From positions 1 through 35,608 of the forward strand of contig DASQSZ010000135.1 in assembly GCA_035642125.1 (NCBI GenBank): a stretch of DNA of 35,608 nucleotides, written 5' to 3'. The notes below the pieces were generated by a model, which was not told the origin of the DNA, did no database searches, and worked only from the letters and a program-made list of their open reading frames with translations. Below are positions 7,489 to 14,364 of the stretch, piece by piece. The position numbers were made by a program, and so were the translations under genes. How positions within the stretch are numbered: position 1 is the first letter of the stretch; each line of letters opens with the position of its first letter. The DNA comes from CALAED01 sp937891035. Lineage in GTDB: Bacteria; Actinomycetota; Actinomycetes; Streptosporangiales; Streptosporangiaceae.

Positions 7489-7504
7489 GTCCCCGTCCGG
7501 GGAC
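7489..7504 (+). terminator. Possible terminator hairpin after the CBS gene
   Basis: GTCCCC-GTCC-GGGGAC forms a 6-bp GC stem with a 4-nt loop 125 bp after the CBS gene stop. No U-tract follows, as is usual in high-GC actinobacteria. It lies in a 292-bp gap that otherwise contains only the palindrome at 7458-7472 and the ribosome binding site of the next gene. Confidence 0.35.
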
Positions 7505-7655
7505 GATCAGGTAACGGCAGGGCGCGGATCGCCGGCGCGGCTATGACGCGGCAGCGGAGCGCCGAGCGGGCGGTCGGCAAGCCGCACGGGGTGGCGTCGA
7601 TAGGCTGAGCCCCGGCGGCGAACGCCAGGCCGCCGGCAGGGGAGAGGGAGGCACA

Positions 7656-7985
7656 GTGGCCCAGCCGGAGCCCGAGGACCTGAAAATCATCACTTTGGCC
7701 CGGTCGGCGCGTGCCCGTGCGGAGGCCACCGAGGGCGCCGCCGTACGAGACGAGACCGGCCGGACGTACGCGGCGGCGACGGTCGAGCTGCCGTCGCTGC
7801 GGCTGTCGGCGCTCCAGGTCGCGGTGGCGATGGCGGTCTCGAGCGGCGCGGCTGAGGTGGCCGCGGCCGCCGTGGTGACCGAGGGCGAGCCCGGCGCCGC
7901 CGATGTCGCGGTCGTGCGGGACATGGGCGCGAACGCCCGCATCCTGGTCGCCGGTCCCGACGGCAGGGTCCGCGCCACCCGCTGA
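7656..7985 (+). CDS. Cytidine deaminase-like protein lacking the zinc and catalytic residues
   Basis: A 109-residue protein at the position between the CBS gene and era where actinobacteria carry a gene annotated as cytidine deaminase. The fold pattern can be followed: TGRTYAAATVELPSLRLSALQVAVAMAVSSGA corresponds to TGxxFxGxNVExxxxxxTxCAExxAIxxAVxxG. VVRDMGANARILVAGPDG corresponds to the PCGxCRQ region. The zinc ligand plus Glu (C-A-E) is replaced by S-A-L, and both cysteines of PCGxCR are replaced (Met and Asn). The protein has no cysteine or histidine at all, so it cannot be a zinc deaminase. GTG 7656 has a good Shine-Dalgarno (GGGAGG). It may be a structural or ligand-binding relic. Confidence 0.72.
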   Translation: MAQPEPEDLKIITLARSARARAEATEGAAVRDETGRTYAAATVELPSLRLSALQVAVAMAVSSGAAEVAAAAVVTEGEPGAADVAVVRDMGANARILVAGPDGRVRATR

Positions 7986-8122
7986 CCGCCCCGACGAGCG
8001 GCGCCCGCACCGGGCGGCTGCCCTGCCGCGCCGGGCGTGTCGAGGGCTCTTCGGTCCGCGTCGGCCCGGCCGCCGGGGCCACACTGGATCAAGCGCCGGC
8101 CGGGTAGGCGAGAATTGGCACC

Positions 8123-9145
8123 GTGACGTCCCCCTCTGATGACTCCATCGGCGCTGCCGGCGGCGACGTGTTCGCGCCGGGCGGCGGGTTGTTCTCCCAT
8201 CCGGAGGGCTTCCGCTCCGGGTTCGCCTGTTTCATCGGGCGGCCGAACGTGGGCAAGTCCACGCTCATGAACGCGCTGGTCGGCACGAAGGTGGCGATCA
8301 CCAGCAGCCGTCCGCAGACGACCCGCCGCGCGATCAGGGGCATCGTGCACCGCCCGGACGCACAGCTGATCATCGTGGACACGCCCGGCCTGCACAAGCC
8401 GCGCACTCTGCTCGGCGAGCGGCTCGACAGCCTCGTCCGCTCCACGCTCACCGAGGTCGACGTCATCGGCTTTTGCGTGCCCGCCGACGAACCCGTCGGC
8501 CCCGGCGACAGGTTCATCGCGCGAGAGCTCGAACGGGTCAGGCAGACGCCCGTCGTGGCCATCGTCACCAAGGCCGATCTCAGCGGCAGAAAGCAGCTGG
8601 CCGATCAGCTGCTCGAGGTCGGCGAACTGGGCGAATGGGCCGACATCGTGCCGGTCTCCGCGGTGGCGAGGCCCAAGGACGACGCGCTCCGACGGGCCGC
8701 CGGCCGGGAGCCGGGTTTCCAGCTCGACGTCGTCGCCGACCTGCTCATCGCCAAACTGCCAGAGGGCATGCCGCTGTATCCCGAAGGCGAGCTCACCGAT
8801 GAGCCCGAGCAGATACTCGCCGGCGAGTTGATCCGCGAGGCCGCGCTCGAGGGCGTCCGCGACGAGCTGCCGCACTCGATCGCCGTGGTCGTGGACGAGA
8901 TTGCGCCGAGAGCCGGCCGCGACGACCTGATCGACGTCTATGCCTGGCTGTTCGTCGAACGGCCCAGCCAAAAGGCCATCGTCATCGGCAACAAGGGCGC
9001 CCGCCTCAAAGATGTCGGCACCCGGGCGCGCAAGCAGATCGAGGCACTGCTCGGCACGCGGGTATTTCTCGATCTGCGCGTCAAGGTCGCCAAAGACTGG
9101 CAGCGCGACCCCAAGCAGCTGCGGCGCCTCGGCTTCTACGACTAA
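8123..9145 (+). CDS. era: GTPase Era
   Basis: Era is a GTPase that binds the 3' end of 16S rRNA and acts in 30S assembly. The 340-residue product has G1 GRPNVGKS (39-46), the switch region with TTRRAIRGI, G3 DTPG (86-89) and G4 TKAD (149-152, in place of NKxD). A C-terminal KH domain carries the GxxG loop in VIGNKGARLKDVG. It ends with the typical RRLGFYD. The first 30 residues are a Gly/Ala/Ser-rich extension common in actinobacteria. GTG 8123 was taken as the start; a later start is possible because the ribosome binding site is weak. A stable hairpin follows at 9171-9190. Confidence 0.96.
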   Translation: MTSPSDDSIGAAGGDVFAPGGGLFSHPEGFRSGFACFIGRPNVGKSTLMNALVGTKVAITSSRPQTTRRAIRGIVHRPDAQLIIVDTPGLHKPRTLLGERLDSLVRSTLTEVDVIGFCVPADEPVGPGDRFIARELERVRQTPVVAIVTKADLSGRKQLADQLLEVGELGEWADIVPVSAVARPKDDALRRAAGREPGFQLDVVADLLIAKLPEGMPLYPEGELTDEPEQILAGELIREAALEGVRDELPHSIAVVVDEIAPRAGRDDLIDVYAWLFVERPSQKAIVIGNKGARLKDVGTRARKQIEALLGTRVFLDLRVKVAKDWQRDPKQLRRLGFYD

Positions 9146-9170
9146 GCCCACCGCCGCGCGCTCGGCCCGC

Positions 9171-9208
9171 GCTCGGAGCGGGCTCCGAGCGGGCTCCGAG
9201 CGGGCTCG
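9171..9208 (+). terminator. Terminator hairpin made of 11-bp tandem repeats after era
   Basis: GCTCGGAGC-GG-GCTCCGAGC (9171-9190) is a perfect 9-bp inverted repeat 25 bp after the era stop. It is extended by tandem copies of GAGCGGGCTCC (9176-9186, 9187-9197 and a third at 9198-9208 with one mismatch). The repeats allow several alternative hairpins. Strong GC stems without a U-tract are usual actinobacterial terminators. Confidence 0.55.
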
Positions 9209-9371
9209 GTCCCGCGCCGGGCCCCGGCCGCACGGACGCCCGCCCAGGTGACGGCACTGACGGCGGCAATGACCGGCGTCGCCACCGATCACGGCAATCC
9301 CTTTCCCCGGCCGCACCACTACGGCAGGATCGATACCTTGGCGTGGAGTCCGTTTTGGGAGGAGAGCACCG

Positions 9372-9983
9372 GTGTTGCTGGTTTTTGGGCTATCGGCGTT
9401 CTTCCGTACGGTCGGTGAAGGTGTGTTCCATTGCCAGGCGTGCGGAGGCGATCGAGGATATCGGCGCCGTATCGGTCGGCGCTGGTTCACGCTGTTCTTC
9501 CTTCCCGTGATCCCGCTGGACCGGCTCGGCGAGATCGTCGAATGCCATACCTGCCGGGCCCGGTTCCGGCCGGCCGTCCTGCGGTTGCCCACCGCCGACC
9601 AGCTGACCGCGGCCCTCTCCGCCGGCATGCGCGCCGCGGTGGCACTCGTCCTGCGAGCCGGCGTCGAGGGCGACGAGGCGGCGCGGCGCCGCGCCGTCGA
9701 GGCCGTACGGGGGTACGGCGAGGAGTACTACGACGACGAAGCGCTCGAGGGCGACCTGGGAATGCCGGCGGCGTTCCTCGCCGAGGAAATCGTCCCCGCG
9801 GGCGCGCACCTGGCCGTCGAGGCCAAGGAATGGTTCCTGGCCCGGGCGGTCCGCGTGGGCCTGGCGGACGGGCCGCTGACCGAGCGGGAGCGGCAGACCC
9901 TCCGCGATGTCGCCGGTCATCTCGGCATGACGCACGCGCACGCGCTCGGCGTGATCGCGATGACCGAAGGGGCCGCCCGATGA
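9372..9983 (+). CDS. Zinc-ribbon plus TerB-like domain protein
   Basis: A 203-residue protein starting from GTG with an upstream GGAGAG. Residues 1-70 form a zinc-ribbon-like module with two CxxC pairs (C21/C24 in FHCQACGG and C58/C61 in VECHTCRA) separated by a hydrophobic stretch (WFTLFFLPVIPLDRLGEI), an arrangement seen in zinc-ribbon_15-type proteins. Residues 75-200 are helical and acidic (DEAARRRAVEAVRGYGEEYYDDEALEGDL...LTERERQTLRDVAGHLGM), resembling TerB/DjlA-type domains, whose function is not established. It lies after the era terminator and just upstream of the dimethylargininase gene. A 29-codon frame bridges the two with overlaps at both ends. Confidence 0.65.
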   Translation: MLLVFGLSAFFRTVGEGVFHCQACGGDRGYRRRIGRRWFTLFFLPVIPLDRLGEIVECHTCRARFRPAVLRLPTADQLTAALSAGMRAAVALVLRAGVEGDEAARRRAVEAVRGYGEEYYDDEALEGDLGMPAAFLAEEIVPAGAHLAVEAKEWFLARAVRVGLADGPLTERERQTLRDVAGHLGMTHAHALGVIAMTEGAAR

Positions 9984-10069
9984 CCGGGCCGTTGCACGGT
10001 GGCGACCGTGGCGGGCACGACGGGTGCGGCGCGCCGCCGAAGGCCGCACGAGCGGGAGCGTGCCCGTGA
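9980..10069 (+). CDS. Possible 29-residue small protein bridging two genes by overlapping stop-starts
   Basis: This short frame (MTGPLHGGDRGGHDGCGAP..., 29 residues) starts at an ATG that overlaps the TGA of the preceding gene (ATGA, 9980-9983). It ends at a TGA overlapping the GTG start of the dimethylargininase (GTGA, 10066-10069). The peptide is rich in Gly/Ala with three His and two Cys and resembles no family I know. It may be a real small protein or only a coupling frame that brings ribosomes to the next gene. Chance is a real alternative in DNA this GC-rich. Confidence 0.25.
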   Translation: MTGPLHGGDRGGHDGCGAPPKAARAGACP

Positions 10070-10836
10070 CCGCCGCGCGCCCCGCGACTGCGTTGGTGCG
10101 GGCCCTGGGGCCACGGCTGGATGCGGGCGTCGTGTCCCACATCGCCCGCTGGCCGGTCGACCTCGCCCGCGCCCGCCGCCAGCACGAGGCCTACGTCGCG
10201 GCGCTCGCGGCGGTGGGCTGGCGGATCCGCCAGGTGCCGCCCGCCGATGAGCAGCCCGACTCGGTTTTCGTCGAGGACACCGTCGTGGTCTGCGATGATC
10301 TCGCCGTGCTGGCCCGTCCCGGAACGCCGCAGCGCCGGGCCGAGGTACGCGGCGCGGAAGAGGTCGTACGGGAGCTTGGCCTGGAACTCGCCCGGATCGA
10401 GGCGCCGGGGACCCTGGACGGCGGGGACGTGCTCCAAGTCGGCGACACCGTTTATGTCGGCCGTTCGGGGCGGACGAACGATGACGCGTTCTGCCAGCTG
10501 GCGCGGCTGCTCGGCGCACTCGGCCGGCGGGTCGTCGCCGTCCCGGTGACCGGTTGCCTGCACCTGAAGTCCGCGATGACCGCGCTGCCCGACGGCACAC
10601 TGATCGGGCTGCCGGATCGGGTTGACACGTCGGTGCTGCCGGGCCTGCGCGTGGCGCCCGAGCCGGCCGGCGCGCACGTGCTGCCGCTCGGTGCGAACCG
10701 GGTGCTGCTCGCCGCCTCCGCGCCTCGGACGGCCGAACTGCTGGCGGCCGAAGGCTACGAGATCAGCTGTGTCGACATCAGTGAGTTCGAGGCCCGTGAG
10801 GGTTGCGTCACCTGCCTGAGCATCCTCATCCCTTGA
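10066..10836 (+). CDS. ddaH: Dimethylargininase (N(G),N(G)-dimethylarginine dimethylaminohydrolase)
   Basis: The enzyme hydrolyses methylated arginines to citrulline and methylamines; arginine deiminase-superfamily relatives use other guanidines. The 256-residue product carries the family blocks ATALVRALG, DSVFVEDTVVV, TLDGGDVLQVG, GRSGRTNDDAF, GCLHLKSAMT and EGCVTCLS. The catalytic His is His166 (LHLKS), the nucleophile is Cys250 (VTCLS), and Glu70/Asp71 lie in FVEDT. GTG 10066 follows GCGGGAG. The GTG overlaps the stop of a 29-codon frame. Within the superfamily the dimethylargininase assignment is favoured by the HLKS and TCLS blocks, but the substrate is inferred. Confidence 0.88.
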   Translation: MTAARPATALVRALGPRLDAGVVSHIARWPVDLARARRQHEAYVAALAAVGWRIRQVPPADEQPDSVFVEDTVVVCDDLAVLARPGTPQRRAEVRGAEEVVRELGLELARIEAPGTLDGGDVLQVGDTVYVGRSGRTNDDAFCQLARLLGALGRRVVAVPVTGCLHLKSAMTALPDGTLIGLPDRVDTSVLPGLRVAPEPAGAHVLPLGANRVLLAASAPRTAELLAAEGYEISCVDISEFEAREGCVTCLSILIP

Positions 10837-10946
10837 TCTGTTGAGTGCTGCTCAGGCCCCTGGGCTCTTGTCGATCTTGATATGGGGTCATGACACCGCG
10901 TGTCTCACGTTGTGGACACTGTTCTGGTATCGACGGGCGGTTCTGT

Positions 10947-10952
10947 TACCGT
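10947..10952 (+). promoter_or_regulatory. Putative -10 of a leaderless leuA leader transcript
   Basis: TACCGT fits the TANNNT -10 pattern of actinobacterial housekeeping promoters and ends 7 bp before the GTG of the leucine-rich leader peptide (10960). Transcription would then begin at or next to that GTG, and no Shine-Dalgarno precedes it. A -35 at 17-18 bp is not obvious (TCTGGT/CTGGTA). Confidence 0.4.
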
Positions 10953-10959
10953 ACGAGAC

Positions 10960-11004
10960 GTGCTGGGTCAGCTCCTGCTTAGTGGCCGCGGCGAGGGCCT
11001 GTAA
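10960..11004 (+). CDS. leuA leader peptide (leucine-rich, attenuation)
   Basis: A 14-codon frame, GTG to TAA, encodes MLGQLLLSGRGEGL. Five of the 13 residues after the start are leucine, including three in a row (CTC CTG CTT). It lies 72 bp upstream of leuA. Leucine-rich leader peptides ahead of leuA are a known way for ribosomes to sense charged leucyl-tRNA. There is no Shine-Dalgarno, and a -10-like TACCGT ends 7 bp upstream, so translation is probably leaderless. Downstream complementary segments (11006-11069) include one that can pair with the leuA ribosome binding site. Confidence 0.75.
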   Translation: MLGQLLLSGRGEGL

Positions 11005-11005
11005 G

Positions 11006-11069
11006 AGGCCGGCTCCCTCGTCGCGGAGCTTCGACGTGACCGTCGGCCGCAGGACTTCCCGCAGGAGCC
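11006..11069 (+). promoter_or_regulatory. leuA attenuator: alternative RNA pairings between leader stop and leuA start
   Basis: GGCTCC (11011-11016) can pair with GGAGCT at 11025-11030 (one G-U pair, loop of about 8 nt). It can also pair with GGAGCC at 11064-11069, which contains most of the leuA Shine-Dalgarno AGGAG (11063-11067). A second pair is GGCCG (11007-11011) with CGGCC (11044-11048). A third, GGCCT (10996-11000) with AGGCC (11006-11010), encloses the leader stop codon. These pairings exclude one another, so the position of a ribosome on the leader could decide whether the leuA ribosome binding site is free. No classical terminator with a U-tract is seen, which favours control of translation or a GC-only terminator. 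Confidence 0.55.
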
Positions 11070-11075
11070 TATTTC

Positions 11076-12782
11076 ATGATTCCCCAGCAACGCCCCAGTG
11101 GCATGCCGTTCCATCGCTACCGCGCCTTCAAACCCGTCGACCTGCCCGACCGCCGATGGCCCGGCCAGACCATCACCAAGGCACCGCGCTGGCTGTCCAC
11201 CGACCTGCGCGACGGCAACCAGGCGCTGATCGATCCGATGAGCCCGGCGCGCAAGCTGAAGATGTTCGAGCTGCTGGTGCGCATGGGCTACAAGGAGATC
11301 GAGGTCGGGTTTCCCTCCTCGGGCCAGACCGACTACGACTTCGTCCGGCAGCTGATCGAAGAGGACCGGATACCGGACGACGTACGGATCTCGGTGCTGA
11401 CCCAGGCCCGCGAGGAGCTGATCGAGCGGACCGTTCAGTCGCTGATCGGCGCCCGCAACGCCAGCGTCCACATGTACAACGCGACCTCGCCCGAGTTCCG
11501 CGAGGTCGTCTTCGGGGTGGACCGCGAGGAGTGCAAGACGATCGCCGTGCACGGCACCGAGGCGGTCGTCAAATACGCCGAGCAATACCTGGACGATCCG
11601 GGCTTCGGCTACGAATACTCACCCGAGATCTTCATGGACACCGAGCTTGACTTCGCCCTCGAGGTCAGCGAGGCGGTCATGGACGTATGGCAGCCCGGTT
11701 CGGGGCACGAGATCATCCTTAACTTCCCGTGCACGGTCGAACGGTCGACGCCGAACGTCTACGCCGACCAGATCGAGTGGATGAGCCGCAACCTGTCGCG
11801 GCGCGAGCACGTCGCCCTGTCCGTGCACACCCATAACGACCGGGGCACCGCGGTCGCCGACGCCGAACTAGCGCTGATGGCGGGCGCCGACCGCATCGAG
11901 GGGTGCCTGTTCGGCAACGGCGAGCGCACCGGCAACGTCTGCCTGGTCACGCTGGGGCTGAACCTATTCTCCCAGGGCATCGACCCCCAGATCGACTTCT
12001 CCGACATCGACGAGATCCGCCGTACGGTCGAATACTGCAACCAGCTGCCCGTCCCCGAGCGGCATCCCTATGCCGGCGACCTCGTCTACACGGCCTTCTC
12101 CGGCTCGCACCAGGACGCGATCAAAAAGGGCTTCGAAGCGCTGGAGCGGCGGGCCGCCGCGGCCGGGATCCCGGTCGCCGAGTACGCCTGGGGGGTGCCG
12201 TACCTGCCGGTCGACCCTAGGGACGTGGGCCGGACCTACGAGGCCGTGATCAGGGTCAACAGCCAGTCCGGCAAGGGCGGCGTAGCCTTCATCATGAAGA
12301 GCGAGCACTCACTCGACCTGCCGCGCCGGCTGCAGATCGAGTTCTCGCGGGTCGTGCAGGACCGCACCGACGCCGACGGCGGCGAGGTCACCGCCGACCG
12401 GATGTGGGAGATCTTCGCCGCCGAGTACCTCGCCCCCGGCCCGCGCGCCGGGCTGCTGGCGCACCGGACCTCCTCGAAGGTGGACGAAAAGGATGTGCTG
12501 GACGTCGACCTGCGGATCGACGGCGAGATCCGCGAGATCGAGGGCATCGGCAACGGCCCGATCTCGGCGTTTTGCGATGCGCTGAGCTCGGTCGGGATCG
12601 CGGTGCGGGTACTCGACTACCACGAGCACGCGCTCAGCGCCGGCAGCGACGCCAAAGCGGCCGCCTACGTCGAATGCCAGATCGACGGCGCGGTGCTGTG
12701 GGGGGTCGGCATCGACGGCAACACCGTCTCCGCCTCGCTCAAGGCCGTCCTGTCCGCCGTCAACCGCGCCGCCCGCGACTAA
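11076..12782 (+). CDS. leuA: 2-isopropylmalate synthase
   Basis: LeuA condenses acetyl-CoA with 2-oxoisovalerate, the first committed step of leucine synthesis. The 568-residue length fits the long actinobacterial form. An N-terminal tail (residues 1-35) precedes the TIM barrel with STDLRDGNQALIDPM (metal-binding Asp and Arg), NFPCTVERSTPN, SVHTHNDRGTA and EGCLFGNGERTGN. Then come linker subdomains and, from about residue 450, the C-terminal LeuA allosteric domain that binds leucine for feedback inhibition (VDLRIDGEIREIEGIGNGPISAFCDAL...GVGIDGNTVSASL). AGGAG lies 8 bp before ATG 11076. A leucine-rich leader peptide precedes it. It ends 14 bp from the convergent inhibitor gene. Confidence 0.97.
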   Translation: MIPQQRPSGMPFHRYRAFKPVDLPDRRWPGQTITKAPRWLSTDLRDGNQALIDPMSPARKLKMFELLVRMGYKEIEVGFPSSGQTDYDFVRQLIEEDRIPDDVRISVLTQAREELIERTVQSLIGARNASVHMYNATSPEFREVVFGVDREECKTIAVHGTEAVVKYAEQYLDDPGFGYEYSPEIFMDTELDFALEVSEAVMDVWQPGSGHEIILNFPCTVERSTPNVYADQIEWMSRNLSRREHVALSVHTHNDRGTAVADAELALMAGADRIEGCLFGNGERTGNVCLVTLGLNLFSQGIDPQIDFSDIDEIRRTVEYCNQLPVPERHPYAGDLVYTAFSGSHQDAIKKGFEALERRAAAAGIPVAEYAWGVPYLPVDPRDVGRTYEAVIRVNSQSGKGGVAFIMKSEHSLDLPRRLQIEFSRVVQDRTDADGGEVTADRMWEIFAAEYLAPGPRAGLLAHRTSSKVDEKDVLDVDLRIDGEIREIEGIGNGPISAFCDALSSVGIAVRVLDYHEHALSAGSDAKAAAYVECQIDGAVLWGVGIDGNTVSASLKAVLSAVNRAARD

Positions 12783-12796
12783 ACCGCCCGTCGCCC

Positions 12797-13045
12797 TCAG
12801 CGCAGGACGTGGTGTACGAGGGCGCGCAGGGGGCCGGTGAGCTGACTCTCGCCGGCCTCCACCGTGGTGTCCCCAATGGTGATCTCATAGACGAACCGAT
12901 CGGGCGCGGGGACCGGCCTGCGGGGCGGCACGGTGAGGTCGATCTGGCCTATCAGGTCGCGCAGCACGGGATCGCCGGCCGTGTCGGCCTCGCCACGGCG
13001 TTCGAGACCGGCGAACCCGCCGCTGCGTACAACGATGACTTTCAT
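12797..13045 (-). CDS. Emfourin-type inhibitor of the adjacent M4 metalloprotease
   Basis: An 82-residue protein beginning MKVIVVRSGGFAGLERRGEAD. The beta-strand N-terminus with a SGGFAGL-like motif, the D-P-V-L-R-D-L central segment and PDRFVYEITIGDTTVEAGESQLTGPLRALV at the C-terminus match the emfourin (protealysin inhibitor) family as I know it. It has no signal peptide, so it is cytoplasmic. GGGAGGGACG precedes ATG 13045. The gene lies 157 bp downstream of, and on the same strand as, an M4 protease of protealysin type, which is the characteristic gene pair for this family. Binding to the neighbouring protease is inferred from context. Confidence 0.8.
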   Translation of the reverse strand: MKVIVVRSGGFAGLERRGEADTAGDPVLRDLIGQIDLTVPPRRPVPAPDRFVYEITIGDTTVEAGESQLTGPLRALVHHVLR

Positions 13046-13202
13046 CGTCCCTCCCGCTCGGCCTCCGGCGCGCCATGTGTGCCCCGCGTCGGGGGTGGCG
13101 GCGCGGGCGGTCGGTTGGGCCCTACCCCACGCGGGCGGCCGCTACCCCGCGCGACCGAGCACGCACCAAGAGGCTATGCCGGCCGACGGTGACGGTCAGG
13201 GA

Positions 13203-14234
13203 TCAGATTGAGACTCCGACCCCTGTCCAAGCGTCGCGCACGGCGGTGTGCTCGGCGCTGCCGTCGCCGAACAGCCTGGCGGCCGTCGCCGCCGTCGCCG
13301 CAGCGAAGGTCGTGAAGTCGGTGTCGGAGGCCAGCCCGCCGCCGGTCAACACCTCGTACCACACCTTGCCGGCCTTCTCCCAGGCATGCCCGCCGATCTC
13401 GACGGCGGCCAGGTAGAACGCGCGGTTGGGAATGCCGGAGTTGATGTGCACGCCGCCGTTGTCGCGGCTGGTCCGCACAAAGTGGTCCATGTGTGCCGGC
13501 TGCGGATCCTTGCCGAGCTTGGGGTCGTCGTAGGCGGTGCCCGGCTCCTTCATGGACCGCAACGCCACGCCCTGCACGCCCTCGGCGAGCAGCCCTTCGC
13601 CGATCAGCCAGTCGGCCTGGTCGGCGGTCTGGCCCTTGTAGTACTGCTTGATCAACGAGCCGAAGACGTCCGACATCGACTCGTTGAGGGCGCCCGACTG
13701 CCCGAAGTAATCGAGCCCGGCCGTGTACTGCGTGACGCCGTGCGTGAGCTCGTGCCCCGTCACATCGATCGGACCGGTGAAGGCGGTGAACAGCGTCCCG
13801 TCGCCGTCCCCGTACACCATCTGATCGCCGTTCCAGAACGCGTTGTCGTAGTTCTCCCCATAGTGGACGGTCGAGATCATCGGCAGGCCGGCGCCGTCGA
13901 TCGAGTTGCGGCCATAGGACCTCTCGAAGAATTCGAACGTCACGCCGAGCCAGTCGTAGGCGTTGTCGCAGGCGGTGTCACCGGTGGCGGAGGAGCCTTC
14001 GGTACGCACCGTGTCGCCGGGCAACTCCTCGCGATGCTTCGCGTCTTTGATCGTACGGTTCGGCGCGACATCGCCGGTCACCGCGCCGGGGGCGGTGAGC
14101 ATGGCCAGGCGACGCTCCACTCGGTGGCTCGCGTCGATGACCAAGGTATGGCGGGCGCGGGCCCGCAGATCTGAATCGTCGGTACGCTCCAGCACCCGTT
14201 CCAACACATGTGGCGGGACTATCGTGCATCTCAT
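13203..14234 (-). CDS. Protealysin-like M4 family (thermolysin-type) metallopeptidase
   Basis: A 343-residue zinc protease. HELTH (161-165) supplies two zinc His and the catalytic Glu, NESMSD (184-189) the third ligand (Glu185), and DNGGVHINSGIPNRAFY the catalytic His. Residues 1-50 (MRCTIVPPHVLERVLER...) are the short protealysin-type propeptide with a P-P-x-x-L motif instead of the long FTP/PepSY propeptide. There is no signal peptide, so the protein is probably intracellular or exported without Sec. The start ATG 14234 has only a distant AGGA. The emfourin-like gene follows. Protealysins are linked to actin cleavage or intracellular proteolysis in other bacteria; the target here is unknown. 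Confidence 0.9.
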   Translation of the reverse strand: MRCTIVPPHVLERVLERTDDSDLRARARHTLVIDASHRVERRLAMLTAPGAVTGDVAPNRTIKDAKHREELPGDTVRTEGSSATGDTACDNAYDWLGVTFEFFERSYGRNSIDGAGLPMISTVHYGENYDNAFWNGDQMVYGDGDGTLFTAFTGPIDVTGHELTHGVTQYTAGLDYFGQSGALNESMSDVFGSLIKQYYKGQTADQADWLIGEGLLAEGVQGVALRSMKEPGTAYDDPKLGKDPQPAHMDHFVRTSRDNGGVHINSGIPNRAFYLAAVEIGGHAWEKAGKVWYEVLTGGGLASDTDFTTFAAATAATAARLFGDGSAEHTAVRDAWTGVGVSI

Positions 14235-14364
14235 AAGACAACGGTCGCATCCTTAACGAGATCCGAACCACGCTTGACCATCGTGTGTTGAGGCCGGAAC
14301 CGGACGGCCTCGGCTGTCTTAACAGTGGTTTCGATGGGTACTGGCGAGTGCGGGAGAATGAAAC

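Noticed and set aside
7541..9628. Minus-strand frame of 695 codons opposite the deaminase-like gene and era
   Set aside because: Composition of a shadow frame; era is fully conserved on the plus strand.
9372..9983. Tellurite resistance function for the TerB-like protein
   Set aside because: Only a weak TerB-like helical region is visible, no other ter gene is nearby, and the zinc-ribbon part suggests another role.
13248..14174. Plus-strand frame of 308 codons opposite the M4 protease
   Set aside because: The protease motifs (HELTH, NESMSD) are intact on the minus strand, and the plus frame has no recognisable domain or ribosome binding site.
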